DNA of 45,050 nt from an uncultured Agathobacter sp. (GTDB lineage Bacteria > Bacillota > Clostridia > Lachnospirales > Lachnospiraceae): NCBI GenBank assembly GCA_934365945.1, contig CAKRNE010000018.1, positions 1 to 45,050 of the forward strand, read 5' to 3'. Each line of letters opens with the position of its first letter. Positions within the stretch are counted from its first letter, which is position 1. Shown one piece after another: positions 33,132 to 41,822 of the stretch. The translations under genes and the position numbers were made by a program. The notes beneath the pieces are model-generated. The model was given only the letters and a program-made list of their open reading frames with translations, searched no databases and was not told the origin of the DNA.

Positions 33132-34070
33132 ATGAAATTTTTTCTCGCACCGATGCAGGGGCTGACCGGATATATAGTAAGAAACGCTTTCCACCACCAT
33201 TTTGACTACATAGACAAATACTACACACCGTTCATTCCTGCCGCAAAGCGCATGAATGCCAAAATAAAACGAGACATAGACCCGGTAAACAATGATGGGA
33301 TCACTCTCATTCCGCAGGCCATGTCTATAGTGGCAGACGAGGTCATTGACCTGCACAGACAGCTTGCTCCTTACGGATATGATGAGATAAACGTAAATCT
33401 CGGCTGTCCGTCCGGCACCGTCGTATCCAAGAAACGAGGCTCCGGCATACTCGCATATCCTGATATGCTGGATAGCTTCCTCGATGAACTGTATACAAAG
33501 GCCGATTTTCCTGTTTCGATAAAAACTCGTGTGGGCTTTAACGATGATGAGCTCTGGCCCAAGCTTATCGAAATATACAGTAAATATCCGATAAGCGAGC
33601 TTACCGTGCATCCGAGAGTCCAGAAGGATTTTTATAAAAATACTCCGCGCATGGATGATTTTGCACTCGCCGTGCAGAAGATAAATCCTGATAAAACCAT
33701 ACTCTGCTACAACGGAGATATCACTGATAATAATAGTTTCAAAGCACTAACCGACTGCTTCCCTGATATTGATGAAATCATGGTAGGCCGCGGACTATTT
33801 GCTAATCCTGCTCTTATTGCTGAGCTTAAGGGTGTCCGCATGGATAAAGCTGAGCTTCGCGAGCGCTTAAAGAACTGGCACGATGAGATTTTATCCGGTT
33901 ATCTGTCTATCTTTTCCGGTGAAAAGGATGCCATTTTCCGCATGAAGGAAATCTGGGCATATATGCATGGGCTGTTCCCTGACTCTGAGAAGCTCTGGAA
34001 GAAAATAAAAAAATGCCAGACGCTTAATGACTATCAGTCAATCGTTCGAATGGCATTTGATGCTTTTTAA
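33132..34070 (+). CDS. tRNA-dihydrouridine synthase family protein
   Basis: A 312-residue FMN TIM-barrel enzyme reducing uridines of tRNA. Visible features: FFLAPMQGLTGYIVRNAF at the start, EINVNLGCPSGTVVSKKRGSG with the catalytic cysteine (NxGCPS), VSIKTRVGF, LTVHPR and a phosphate-binding IMVGRGLFANP. The family usually has NCGCP; here NLGCPS. The start at 33132 lies 12 nt after GAGGAG; a longer frame begins at 33069. Which tRNA site it modifies cannot be told. It converges with the SDR gene. Confidence 0.88.
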   Translation: MKFFLAPMQGLTGYIVRNAFHHHFDYIDKYYTPFIPAAKRMNAKIKRDIDPVNNDGITLIPQAMSIVADEVIDLHRQLAPYGYDEINVNLGCPSGTVVSKKRGSGILAYPDMLDSFLDELYTKADFPVSIKTRVGFNDDELWPKLIEIYSKYPISELTVHPRVQKDFYKNTPRMDDFALAVQKINPDKTILCYNGDITDNNSFKALTDCFPDIDEIMVGRGLFANPALIAELKGVRMDKAELRERLKNWHDEILSGYLSIFSGEKDAIFRMKEIWAYMHGLFPDSEKLWKKIKKCQTLNDYQSIVRMAFDAF

Positions 34071-34082
34071 AATATAAACACT

Positions 34083-34772
34083 TTACTTTCTTGCAATTCT
34101 GTGAAGCTGCGGCCTTATGGTGATATCTGTCATCACAAGGCCTTCTCTTTGCTCTAAAACATAAAGCACTGCGTCTGCAACCTCTTTCGGCTGCAGCCTT
34201 GCAGCTTCATTTTCATCCACTGTAAAATCAGCATTCCTGTACAGCTTAGTATCGGTCATATCAGGCTCTATATTTACCACGCGCACACCGTACTTTCTCG
34301 CCTCCTCAAACAGGCTGTGGGAAAAGCTCGTAAGCCCCGCCTTTGTGGCACCGTAGGCACAGCCGTGCGGATTCGTCTTCTCGGCAGTGATTGATGAGAT
34401 ATTTATTATTGTTCCTTTGTTTTTCTTTAAATCGCGAAGCAGCAGATTTGTGATAATCATCGGTGCCTCAAGATTTGTCCTCACCATCTGTGATATTTTT
34501 ACAGGATTAAGCTCCTCATGAAGAGCGTAAAAGCCGACTCCTGCATTATTTATAAGGAGGGATATGTCATGATTCTTATTAATTTCTTTTATTGTTTTGG
34601 TAAGCCTTGCGGTGTCGGTAATATCGCAGACTATATGCTCTGTCCCTGCGGTATCATCACTTTGGTTGAAGCTTCTTCCTATTCCATAAACCAGCCAGCC
34701 GTTTGCTGCAAGCTGCCAGCATATAGCTTTTCCGATGCCGGAAGAAGCTCCTGTTACAATTGCCTTTTTCAT
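34083..34772 (-). CDS. Short-chain dehydrogenase/reductase
   Basis: A 229-residue classical SDR. It has the nucleotide site TGASSGIG at residues 7-14, NNAGVG, a serine in INISSITAEK and the catalytic YGATK. The substrate is unknown. It starts about 65 bp downstream of the splB stop on the same strand. Confidence 0.9.
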   Translation of the reverse strand: MKKAIVTGASSGIGKAICWQLAANGWLVYGIGRSFNQSDDTAGTEHIVCDITDTARLTKTIKEINKNHDISLLINNAGVGFYALHEELNPVKISQMVRTNLEAPMIITNLLLRDLKKNKGTIINISSITAEKTNPHGCAYGATKAGLTSFSHSLFEEARKYGVRVVNIEPDMTDTKLYRNADFTVDENEAARLQPKEVADAVLYVLEQREGLVMTDITIRPQLHRIARK

Positions 34773-34837
34773 CTAATTGCTCCTTTATACAATGTGATAT
34801 ATATGTTGAAAATACATTGCACTATTGTCAGATATTA

Positions 34838-35839
34838 TCACTTCCACATAAATATCCTGTCATTATCCACATATTTTGAGACAGCCTTTATCATAAACTC
34901 TTCCATATCATTTCGTATGTTCTCCGGATATTGGTAATACCCATTCACGTTATCGTATGGAAAATTCACCACAGCGCTATGAGGCATATCCTTTCGCATT
35001 TTCTTCAGATAATCCTGCGATATGCGGAAGCTTCCGATACTCATATCCCACAGCTTAGAGCCGTCTATATGTGAAAATACGTCATCAACCAGTCTGCTGT
35101 ATTCACTTCGCCAGTCCTTACAGTATATCATAGGATCAAAGCACAGTCTCACAAGAAATCCACTGTCCATGGCACATTTTGCTGCCTGAATCCGCTCCGC
35201 CGGTACCGACGCAAAATGCTCATACTCTGCTGCAACCCTTTGAGGCGAAACTGTATAGGCAATAATTACTCTGTCACAGGCTTCGTAATCGCTCCACAAA
35301 TCACATCTGCCACTCTTGGTGCGGATTTCAATCGTGAGATTTTCATGCTTTTTTGTAAAAGCAATCCATTCCCTCACAAAGCCGCCAAGCGACTCAATGG
35401 CCACAAGGTCTGCATCATATGACACACAAAGATATATGCTTTTTTTCGCTAAAAGACGCTCAAGCTCTGCAAAAATATCCTCCAGATTTACAAACATCAC
35501 AAGATTACCTGACGGATACATACCCTTTAAATAGCAGTATTCGCAGTCAAATATGCAGTTCATCATGCATGAGCAATAGTAGAAATTCTCATTTCCAAAG
35601 CTCTGACACACCGGTGCACCTTCATATATACAGCCGCTTGTATTCTCTGCCAGAATGAGCGCCTTGGCATTGCTTTGAGCAGAAATACTCTGCTTTTTGC
35701 GGCAGAAAACATCCTTGTAGTGGTCAATTTCTATGACTGTTGTATTATTAAGCTTTTCTAAAATCTGCTTTGTACGTGGGTGCTTTGCCACGCCTTTTTC
35801 CACATATACATGTGAAAACATTTTATTGTATTGGCACAT
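34838..35839 (-). CDS. splB: Spore photoproduct lyase-family radical SAM enzyme
   Basis: A 333-residue radical SAM protein. The cluster motif is C95-x3-C99-x2-C102 in MNCIFDCEYCY, and a further cysteine (C138, in YLCVSYDADLVAIESLGG) matches the catalytic H-atom-donor cysteine region of spore photoproduct lyase. The enzyme repairs the thymine dimer formed in UV-irradiated spores. Its presence fits a spore-forming relative. It lies 14 bp after the nucleosidase-like gene, on the same strand. Confidence 0.85.
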   Translation of the reverse strand: MCQYNKMFSHVYVEKGVAKHPRTKQILEKLNNTTVIEIDHYKDVFCRKKQSISAQSNAKALILAENTSGCIYEGAPVCQSFGNENFYYCSCMMNCIFDCEYCYLKGMYPSGNLVMFVNLEDIFAELERLLAKKSIYLCVSYDADLVAIESLGGFVREWIAFTKKHENLTIEIRTKSGRCDLWSDYEACDRVIIAYTVSPQRVAAEYEHFASVPAERIQAAKCAMDSGFLVRLCFDPMIYCKDWRSEYSRLVDDVFSHIDGSKLWDMSIGSFRISQDYLKKMRKDMPHSAVVNFPYDNVNGYYQYPENIRNDMEEFMIKAVSKYVDNDRIFMWK

Positions 35840-35853
35840 TTGACATTTCCTTC

Positions 35854-36723
35854 TTACAATAATCTCTGTTTCAATTCAAACAGACATTTCTTTCCCTCAC
35901 GCTTGCTCTCACACGGCAGCAAGCCCTTTGTATAGTACTCATCCAGAACAGCTTTATAATCTATACCACTTAATCTGCAATACTTTATAAGCTGTGCCAG
36001 CTGATCCCCCATCACCTTGGAGCAGCGCATGTCGCTGATCAGCCTATCTATATTCCAAGCAGATTTAGTATCATCTGTCGCATTGCTGTCTGCAATATTT
36101 TTGCCTTTAGTCTTATCATCTATTGAAGCCTTATCAGCACATGCACTTAAAAGCATATCAATGTAGCCGCATATTTTTTCTTCCTGCAAAGCAAAAAGCT
36201 CTGTGATTTTCGACTGGTCTACTCTCTCTCCTGCATCTGAAACAAGCTTTATAAAATGCATACGGTGCGGTCCCACGAAAAACGCTGCTGCCTGATATAC
36301 AGCGGCTGCCTCCATATCATATACAACCGAATCACGCCCTTCATTGAGCACCCTTGCGACCGTTACTATTTCACACTCCATAAGATTTGTTTTCATCAGC
36401 ATATCGGGGTAAAATGTACGCCCTGTCATCTGCTCAGTGAGCTTGTTTCCAAGAAATATACTGCCTAAACAGGTCTCATTGCCAAAACCTGCGCCACACC
36501 CCACATTCAAAATCTCATCATCCAGTGAAACCCCATAAGCACCACCGATATTTGAAACCGCTGCCGCCGCATTGATTTCTCCTACACCTGTTATCACAAG
36601 CCTGATACTATCATTTGCAAACACGTCAAATCTGACTGTTTCAGGGCTTTTTCCCTTTTTTAAGCCATAGTGGTCTATTATATTTTTTGCCTCAGCATAA
36701 AAAGCGCTAAATATATAAATCAT
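35854..36723 (-). CDS. Nucleoside phosphorylase/MTA-SAH nucleosidase-like protein with an extra C-terminal domain
   Basis: A 289-residue protein. The first ~190 residues resemble the PNP/UDP family (YIFSAFYAEAKNIID, LVITGVGEINAAAAVS, and DSVVYDMEAAAVYQAAAFF with the substrate-binding MEAAA). The C-terminal ~100 residues, after a charged linker (DKTKGKNIADSNATDDTKSA), are helical and of unknown role. The start at 36723 follows GAAGGAATT. It precedes splB by 14 bp, so the pair may be co-expressed. A role in clearing the 5'-deoxyadenosine or SAM by-products is inference. Confidence 0.75.
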   Translation of the reverse strand: MIYIFSAFYAEAKNIIDHYGLKKGKSPETVRFDVFANDSIRLVITGVGEINAAAAVSNIGGAYGVSLDDEILNVGCGAGFGNETCLGSIFLGNKLTEQMTGRTFYPDMLMKTNLMECEIVTVARVLNEGRDSVVYDMEAAAVYQAAAFFVGPHRMHFIKLVSDAGERVDQSKITELFALQEEKICGYIDMLLSACADKASIDDKTKGKNIADSNATDDTKSAWNIDRLISDMRCSKVMGDQLAQLIKYCRLSGIDYKAVLDEYYTKGLLPCESKREGKKCLFELKQRLL

Positions 36724-36763
36724 AGATAATTCCTTCAAATATTCCTGCATGCATCAACAGGCT

Positions 36764-38218
36764 TTATCTCTCAAGCTCCTTTAAAAGCTTAGTCCTGTTG
36801 CTTCCAACCATGAGCTTTTCATTGTAGATATCGTATTTTTCACATTCATTCTCAGCTAAAAAGCTGCTGATTTCCGGTGTGATGGTCAGCTCTGTGACAA
36901 ATACAAGCATCTCCTGTCCGTCTGAGAATACATCCTCCACAAAATCAAATGCATGGTTTAGCTTCTCTCCTGCCGCATCCTCCATCGTTGAAAGCTTCTC
37001 AGATTCTTCGGTAAAGTCATCCATCACCGTATCAAAATCACCCTTGATATGCTTTAAGACATCCTGTCTGATGTAATACTCCCTTGGCAAAATAAGAGAG
37101 CTCTCCTTCAATATCTCCATATTCCTTGAAAACTGCTCCACAGCACTGTTGTACAGCACCTGCTGCTCCTCAAGGCTGCTTTGTGACTTTCTGTATTCCT
37201 TCAAAAACTCATACCATAGCTGCACCATTTTCCGCTCTCTGGCCACATCCGAAAAAACAACAGTCAGTCCGCTTAAAAGCAGATTGACCACAGTGATTCT
37301 CTCGTCGAAATCCGCATCAAATACACGCTTATACACTGACTTTTTCACGTTTCCGGAAAGTATATCGCTTATACCGTAATCCTCATTGTATTTCCTGTAA
37401 ATTTCCAGATATGCGTACACATCATCTGCTATATCAGGATGATGGATAAACTCACCTATTACGTCCTCCGTGACTGCAAGCTCTCCCTCCTCATACACCT
37501 TAAGCAGGCTGCTTAAATCCTCCCAGCCTCTTGCCGTGACGAAATTCATGCCGTCCACGTCTGTTTCCACCTTATAAAAATTGTTTGGATGAAGCTCCAG
37601 ATAGCTTAAAAGTGCATCATGTATATGCACATCTCTGGCATATTCCTTCCACACCTGATAGTCAGCTTCTATCGATATATATCTGACACGGTCGAGTGTG
37701 ACCATATCAAAATCGCGCACTGATTTATTGTACTCCGGCGGATTGCCTGCCGCAACTATCACCCAGCCCTTTGGAACAGCCTGATTACCAAAGGTCTTGC
37801 ACTGCAAAAACTGAAGCATCGTTGGCGCAAGTGTCTCGGACACGCAGTTTATCTCATCAATAAAAAGTATGCCCTCCTTAAGCCCTGTTGCTTCCATCTT
37901 TTCATAAACGCTGGCTATAATCTCGCTCATCGTGTATTCCGTGACGGAATAGCTCTTTCCGTCATACTCACGCTCCTTTATAAATGGCAGTCCTACCGCC
38001 GACTGGCGCGTGTGATGTGTGATGGTATACGCCACAAGACCTATTTTGCACTCTCTTGCAATCTGCTCCATAATCTGTGTCTTGCCTACGCCGGGCGGTC
38101 CGATTAAAAGTATCGGCCTCTGCCTGATCTGCGGTATCGCATACTCTCCGTGTGCATCCTTTGACAGGTATGCTTTCACTGTATTTTTCACTTCGTTTTT
38201 TGCCTGTTTTATATTCAT
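36764..38218 (-). CDS. MoxR-type AAA+ ATPase
   Basis: A 484-residue ATPase. Walker A is IGPPGVGKT (about residues 40-48), Walker B is GILFIDEIN, sensor 1 is VIVAAGNPPEYN and the arginine-rich DRVRYI follows. The C-terminal ~200 residues are a helical extension with long charged stretches, absent from short MoxR proteins. It overlaps the VWA gene by 4 bp (start ATGA), and MoxR/VWA pairs act as chaperones for metal or cofactor insertion or complex remodelling. The start at 38218 follows GGAGGAAACATT. Confidence 0.88.
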   Translation of the reverse strand: MNIKQAKNEVKNTVKAYLSKDAHGEYAIPQIRQRPILLIGPPGVGKTQIMEQIARECKIGLVAYTITHHTRQSAVGLPFIKEREYDGKSYSVTEYTMSEIIASVYEKMEATGLKEGILFIDEINCVSETLAPTMLQFLQCKTFGNQAVPKGWVIVAAGNPPEYNKSVRDFDMVTLDRVRYISIEADYQVWKEYARDVHIHDALLSYLELHPNNFYKVETDVDGMNFVTARGWEDLSSLLKVYEEGELAVTEDVIGEFIHHPDIADDVYAYLEIYRKYNEDYGISDILSGNVKKSVYKRVFDADFDERITVVNLLLSGLTVVFSDVARERKMVQLWYEFLKEYRKSQSSLEEQQVLYNSAVEQFSRNMEILKESSLILPREYYIRQDVLKHIKGDFDTVMDDFTEESEKLSTMEDAAGEKLNHAFDFVEDVFSDGQEMLVFVTELTITPEISSFLAENECEKYDIYNEKLMVGSNRTKLLKELER

Positions 38219-39570
38219 AATGTTTCCTCCAGCTCCACCTGCATCGCCCATGGCGGCACCTCATTGCCCTCATATGCACCAACCGACACAAATGCGCACT
38301 TGTACGATGGACACTTTGCCGGGAAAATTCCATTGCCATCAGTAAAATATATAAGTCCGCACATGTTCTTAAGCTCTCCCTTATCCAGAAGGTCTCTCAC
38401 ATACGAAAATGCCGGTCTGAAATCTGTGCCTCCGCCTCCTACGAGCGTAAACTTGTTTAAAAGCGGCTTAATCTGCTTTTCATCTGTAATTTCCTCGTCC
38501 GTCTTTACGCTGTCATCACACTGTATGATGCGTATTTTATTCCTGACAAAAAAGCTGTCCGACTCCGTGAGAATCGTAAAGGTCTCCTGTAAAAAGTGCT
38601 CCACCAGCTCTCCGCTCACAGAATAGCTCGTATCAAGCACTATGACAAAATCCCTTATCTTGTATGTCTCCCTCGTTTCAAGAGGCTCAATGAGCGGCAT
38701 ATTGCCATAGAGTGAAAGTCCATACGCGTAATACCCCATATCAAAGGAATCATAATCTGCGTGTACCTCCTCACGAAGTACTGCAAACCTGCGCAGAAAC
38801 TCCTTGTAGCTTCGTCTGCTTCTTTTCGCGGACAGCTCCCTCATCATTACCTGTTCGCCCTCGGATTTGCTGTCCTTTGAATGGCTTTTCTCCATGCGTG
38901 TCTGTCTGGATATTTTCTGCCACTGTTTTTGGGCCTCGGATGAACTTAGTGGCATAGCATTGTCGTTTTTCTCCTCCGGCCACAAAGCGTGGTCGTCTGT
39001 GTAAAATTCCCGTGCCAGAATTGCAAGCTCGTTTTTATCCTTTGTATTTGGAATATCATCTATATCTGTGGTTTCTTCAGCCTCTATTTCTGCATACTGC
39101 TTGTATAGCCACGCGTACAAGGCTCCCGGAGCAATCACTATATGCTCTTTTTTAAGCCTCTCATACGTGGTTTTTCTTATATAGCTTAGGATACGCTTTG
39201 TGCTTTTCTTTTCCATTGTATCAATCGTATACTCAACCATTATATCACATGCTGTATTCCACAGGAATTCATCCCTCTCACCTTTAGTCCACAGGTGAAA
39301 AAACAAACAGTGCAGCACACTGTGCAGATAAGCCCTGTTCAGATACATGCCATTTTTCTTAAATATATCAATCAGCCTGATTGGATTGTAATAAATATAT
39401 GTGCCGTCAGTTGCCATAGAGTAAAGCTGCTCGTTCACCTTTGGTGAAAGAGCCGAGAGCGCCAGCTTCATAAAAGGCATGTCGAGATACAGCTCACACT
39501 GTATTTCATCTATTATTTTCTGTGACATTTCCTCCTGCCACTCTGAATCTGTCTGGATATGTTTTTTCAT
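38215..39570 (-). CDS. VWA-like (DUF2201-type) partner of the MoxR ATPase
   Basis: A 451-residue protein. The N-terminal half has a metallopeptidase-like segment LHSVLHCLFFHLW and DIMVEYTID as in DUF2201 proteins. A charged linker (residues ~200-240) follows. The C-terminal third is a VWA-like domain with a MIDAS motif FVIVLDTSYSVSGE and GGGGTDFRPA. The DxSxS and Thr positions are intact, so metal-dependent partner binding is plausible. The ATG follows GGAGGCCGC. It is the first gene of the pair and co-translated with the ATPase. Confidence 0.82.
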   Translation of the reverse strand: MKKHIQTDSEWQEEMSQKIIDEIQCELYLDMPFMKLALSALSPKVNEQLYSMATDGTYIYYNPIRLIDIFKKNGMYLNRAYLHSVLHCLFFHLWTKGERDEFLWNTACDIMVEYTIDTMEKKSTKRILSYIRKTTYERLKKEHIVIAPGALYAWLYKQYAEIEAEETTDIDDIPNTKDKNELAILAREFYTDDHALWPEEKNDNAMPLSSSEAQKQWQKISRQTRMEKSHSKDSKSEGEQVMMRELSAKRSRRSYKEFLRRFAVLREEVHADYDSFDMGYYAYGLSLYGNMPLIEPLETRETYKIRDFVIVLDTSYSVSGELVEHFLQETFTILTESDSFFVRNKIRIIQCDDSVKTDEEITDEKQIKPLLNKFTLVGGGGTDFRPAFSYVRDLLDKGELKNMCGLIYFTDGNGIFPAKCPSYKCAFVSVGAYEGNEVPPWAMQVELEETL

Positions 39571-39607
39571 GAAGCGGCCTCCTTTCCCATATACTTCTCC
39601 ATTTCTT

Positions 39608-39620
39608 GCACCAATGGTGC
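39608..39620. promoter_or_regulatory. Inverted repeat before the VWA/MoxR genes
   Basis: GCACCA-A-TGGTGC, a perfect 6-bp inverted repeat, lies just downstream of a TAATAC-like -10 on the minus strand and 38 bp before the VWA start. A likely operator. Confidence 0.4.
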
Positions 39621-39672
39621 GAGTATTATTCTACTGCAATATTTTTAAAATTTATTACACTATACACATGAT

Positions 39673-39702
39673 ATGAGGGTCAAAAGGTATTTTGCCCCTC
39701 AT
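39673..39702. terminator. Hairpin after the LRR gene
   Basis: ATGAGGG/CCCTCAT with inner CAAAA/TTTTG lies downstream of the minus-strand LRR gene. No U-tail is present, so its role as terminator is uncertain. Confidence 0.4.
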
Positions 39703-39714
39703 TTATGATTAAAT

Positions 39715-40722
39715 TTAAAATTCAAACCGCCTCTTCCTGGATACCGACAGGTTTTCCTTCTTAAATCTATGCAAAATCACACTGCCCTCACTCCATTCAT
39801 CCTGTGCTGCAAGTGCAAGCATATCAGTAACAGCCAGGACATCTGCGATAAAATTTTCCTCACCATCTTTAAGCTCCAGAAAACTCTGCAGCAAACACGA
39901 ATCCCTTTTTCTTATGATAAGCTCAGACAGCCTTTTTTTATGATTGACAATATACTCCAAAAACTGCTGCCTAGCTTCTTTTGAAAGCTCATACGCATAA
40001 ATAAGCCTGTAAAAAGCCATATCTAAAAGGTCATCCTCACTCTCCTGCGCAATCGCCTCTGAAAATATTTCATCATACTGCTTCCACACAAACACGCGGT
40101 CCATAAAGGCCTGTCTGGCGCGAAAGCCCTCTCCGTTCATATTCAGCTTGAAAATATGTGCAGGACCAATCTCATCATAGGTCTGGTCATACTCAAAAAA
40201 ACATGCCTGCGCAACCACATTGTCACCGCCGTCAGTCCATCTAACCCTCACAAGAGTGCTTATCTGCGAAAGAATCTGCTTAAGACACGACTTATCACTC
40301 GGTAAGCCTCTCATCACAAGCATAGAAAGCTTTGTGCAGTTCATGAAGGCATCACCATCCACATCACATATGTCGGATGGCAGTTCAAGCACAGACAGCC
40401 TTGAACAATTGTAAAAGCACAGCCTGCCAATCTTTTGCATTCCGTCCGGCAATACAACTCTCTCAATATAATCATCACACAGCTCCGTCATATCAGGACG
40501 CAGAATATCATCAATCCCAAGCTCTGTTTTCATTTTTTCAGGCATGCTCTTGAATGAAAAGCAATACTCCGCAAGCTCCGTCACTCTCATTCCATCAAGC
40601 ATATCCGGCACCACACACACCGGATTTTTCCCATACATATGAAGAAGCCTAATGCAATCGTCATTAAGCCTCTCATATACACATATATAATTATCGTTTA
40701 TTTCAACTTCTATATTTTGCAT
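39715..40722 (-). CDS. BspA-type leucine-rich-repeat protein
   Basis: A 335-residue protein without signal peptide. The N-terminal half carries LRR_5/BspA-type repeats (IERVVLPDGMQKIGRLCFYNCSRLSVLELP, then GDAFMNCTKLSMLVM). The C-terminal half is helical (about residues 215-335) and basic at its very end (SRKRRFEF). No enzyme motif is visible. It lies upstream of the VWA/MoxR pair on the same strand, separated by 144 bp with a hairpin and probable promoter. A functional link as substrate recogniser is inference from position. Confidence 0.65.
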   Translation of the reverse strand: MQNIEVEINDNYICVYERLNDDCIRLLHMYGKNPVCVVPDMLDGMRVTELAEYCFSFKSMPEKMKTELGIDDILRPDMTELCDDYIERVVLPDGMQKIGRLCFYNCSRLSVLELPSDICDVDGDAFMNCTKLSMLVMRGLPSDKSCLKQILSQISTLVRVRWTDGGDNVVAQACFFEYDQTYDEIGPAHIFKLNMNGEGFRARQAFMDRVFVWKQYDEIFSEAIAQESEDDLLDMAFYRLIYAYELSKEARQQFLEYIVNHKKRLSELIIRKRDSCLLQSFLELKDGEENFIADVLAVTDMLALAAQDEWSEGSVILHRFKKENLSVSRKRRFEF

Positions 40723-40793
40723 TGTTAATTTTAATTCTATGTTTTTATTATCATATTGTGTTAATTTTGTGCATTAGATATATCTGAGAAAAT

Positions 40794-41201
40794 TTATCCA
40801 ACCTTCAACAATTCATTTATCGTATTCTTAAAATCATAAAACAAATCAATATATTTTTCAACAATTGTATTACAATGTGTCCTTACAACCTCACAATCAT
40901 AGTCATGTGCAAGTTCATTTCTGACCTTAAGCATATCCATCCACGCATCATCAGAAATCAGCTTTGCCTTAAAGGATTCACGTAACACCTCTCGCGGGGA
41001 ACCTGTAACAAACCCGGTTATCGAATAATATTGTACCAGAATATCTTTCATTACCTTCCACGATAAATCAAAAGTAATGCTAAATTTAGCACTTGTCCCA
41101 CTTAGAACAAACGAATCGGAAAGGTCTCTCTGCCTTGCCTCAGCTAACGCATCTAGTGAATTACAAAAAGATTTAAAACGTCTCTCAAATTTCGCGTCCA
41201 T
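40794..41201 (-). CDS. HEPN-domain toxin of a HEPN/MNT module
   Basis: A 135-residue protein of the HI0074 type (nucleotidyltransferase substrate-binding, HEPN fold). The motif RNELAHDY gives the R-x4-H signature of HEPN RNases. The start at 41201 is chosen after GGAGG at 12-nt spacing; a longer frame to 41243 lies inside the neighbour. It overlaps the MNT gene by 17 bp. In characterised pairs the HEPN protein is a toxic RNase and the MNT antitoxin silences it by adenylylation. Confidence 0.85.
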   Translation of the reverse strand: MDAKFERRFKSFCNSLDALAEARQRDLSDSFVLSGTSAKFSITFDLSWKVMKDILVQYYSITGFVTGSPREVLRESFKAKLISDDAWMDMLKVRNELAHDYDCEVVRTHCNTIVEKYIDLFYDFKNTINELLKVG

Positions 41202-41454
41202 ACTGTCTGATATCCTCCAATAATAAATCATTCCTGCATGCATCCAAATTCAGTAAATCAACACTGTACAAGGTAGGTAAGTCCTCCACTTCATCAGAAA
41301 GCGTATCAAAATCCTTCACTCCCGATACCGCTATATCAATATCACTGCGTTCCAATGCAGTACCTTTAGCTCTTGAACCATATAAAATTACCTTTTTGGC
41401 ATCATACTGTCTGCAAAGCTCTGCAACCCTGCTTATAACCTCTTCAACCTTCAC
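41185..41454 (-). CDS. MNT-type minimal nucleotidyltransferase antitoxin
   Basis: An 89-residue nucleotidyltransferase. The motif ILYGSRAKGTALERSDIDIAV contains GSRAKG and the metal-binding D-x-D. It is the first gene of the HEPN/MNT pair. The pattern matches type VII toxin-antitoxin systems, in which the MNT enzyme AMPylates the HEPN toxin near its active site. Confidence 0.88.
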   Translation of the reverse strand: MKVEEVISRVAELCRQYDAKKVILYGSRAKGTALERSDIDIAVSGVKDFDTLSDEVEDLPTLYSVDLLNLDACRNDLLLEDIRQYGREI

Positions 41455-41533
41455 TAATCTGACCTCATATAAAAATAATCTGCACTACATATGAGTTAGT
41501 TTATCACAATTCCTACATTATTTCCACCACAAC

Positions 41534-41810
41534 GTAAGGGACGCTGCCGCGGGCACCGCGGTGGCACTAGTGCTATCCCGCAAGCGAATAGCGCAGTGGG
41601 TTAGAAACTGTAGAAATTATGCCGCAAAGCACAGAAACGCCCCTGCAAGGACGCAGGGGCGAGGAGAACCGCGCCACGGACGGCGCGTTTCGACGGTTTC
41701 GTCAAGCATAGAAACCCTTCAAGCATAATTTCGTACAGTATCTTACCCACGAAGCGTAGCACGCGGGATAGTGCGTGTGCCATCGCGGTACCCGCGGCAG
41801 CGCCCCGTAC
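41534..41810. repeat. Palindromic repeat element, copy 2 (inverted relative to copy 1)
   Basis: A 277-bp palindrome with GC-rich arms, between the MNT gene and the P-type ATPase gene. GTAAGGGACGCTGCCGCGGG (41534-41553) pairs with the right end, whose complement starts GTACGGGGCGCTG. The core matches copy 1: GAAATTATGC (41613-41622) and GCATAATTTC (41723-41732) enclose the hairpins GCCCCTGC/GCAGGGGC (41639-41660) and CGCGCC/GGCGCG (41670-41687), whose loops read GTCC(T/G)T in the copy-1 orientation. Confidence 0.85.
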
Positions 41811-41822
41811 TACATCCAAAAT

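Noticed and set aside
41601..41819. 72-residue minus-strand ORF (starts MDVVRGAAAGTAMAHAL)
   Set aside because: It lies almost wholly inside palindromic repeat copy 2 and its codons follow the hairpins. The matching core in copy 1 has no equivalent ORF.
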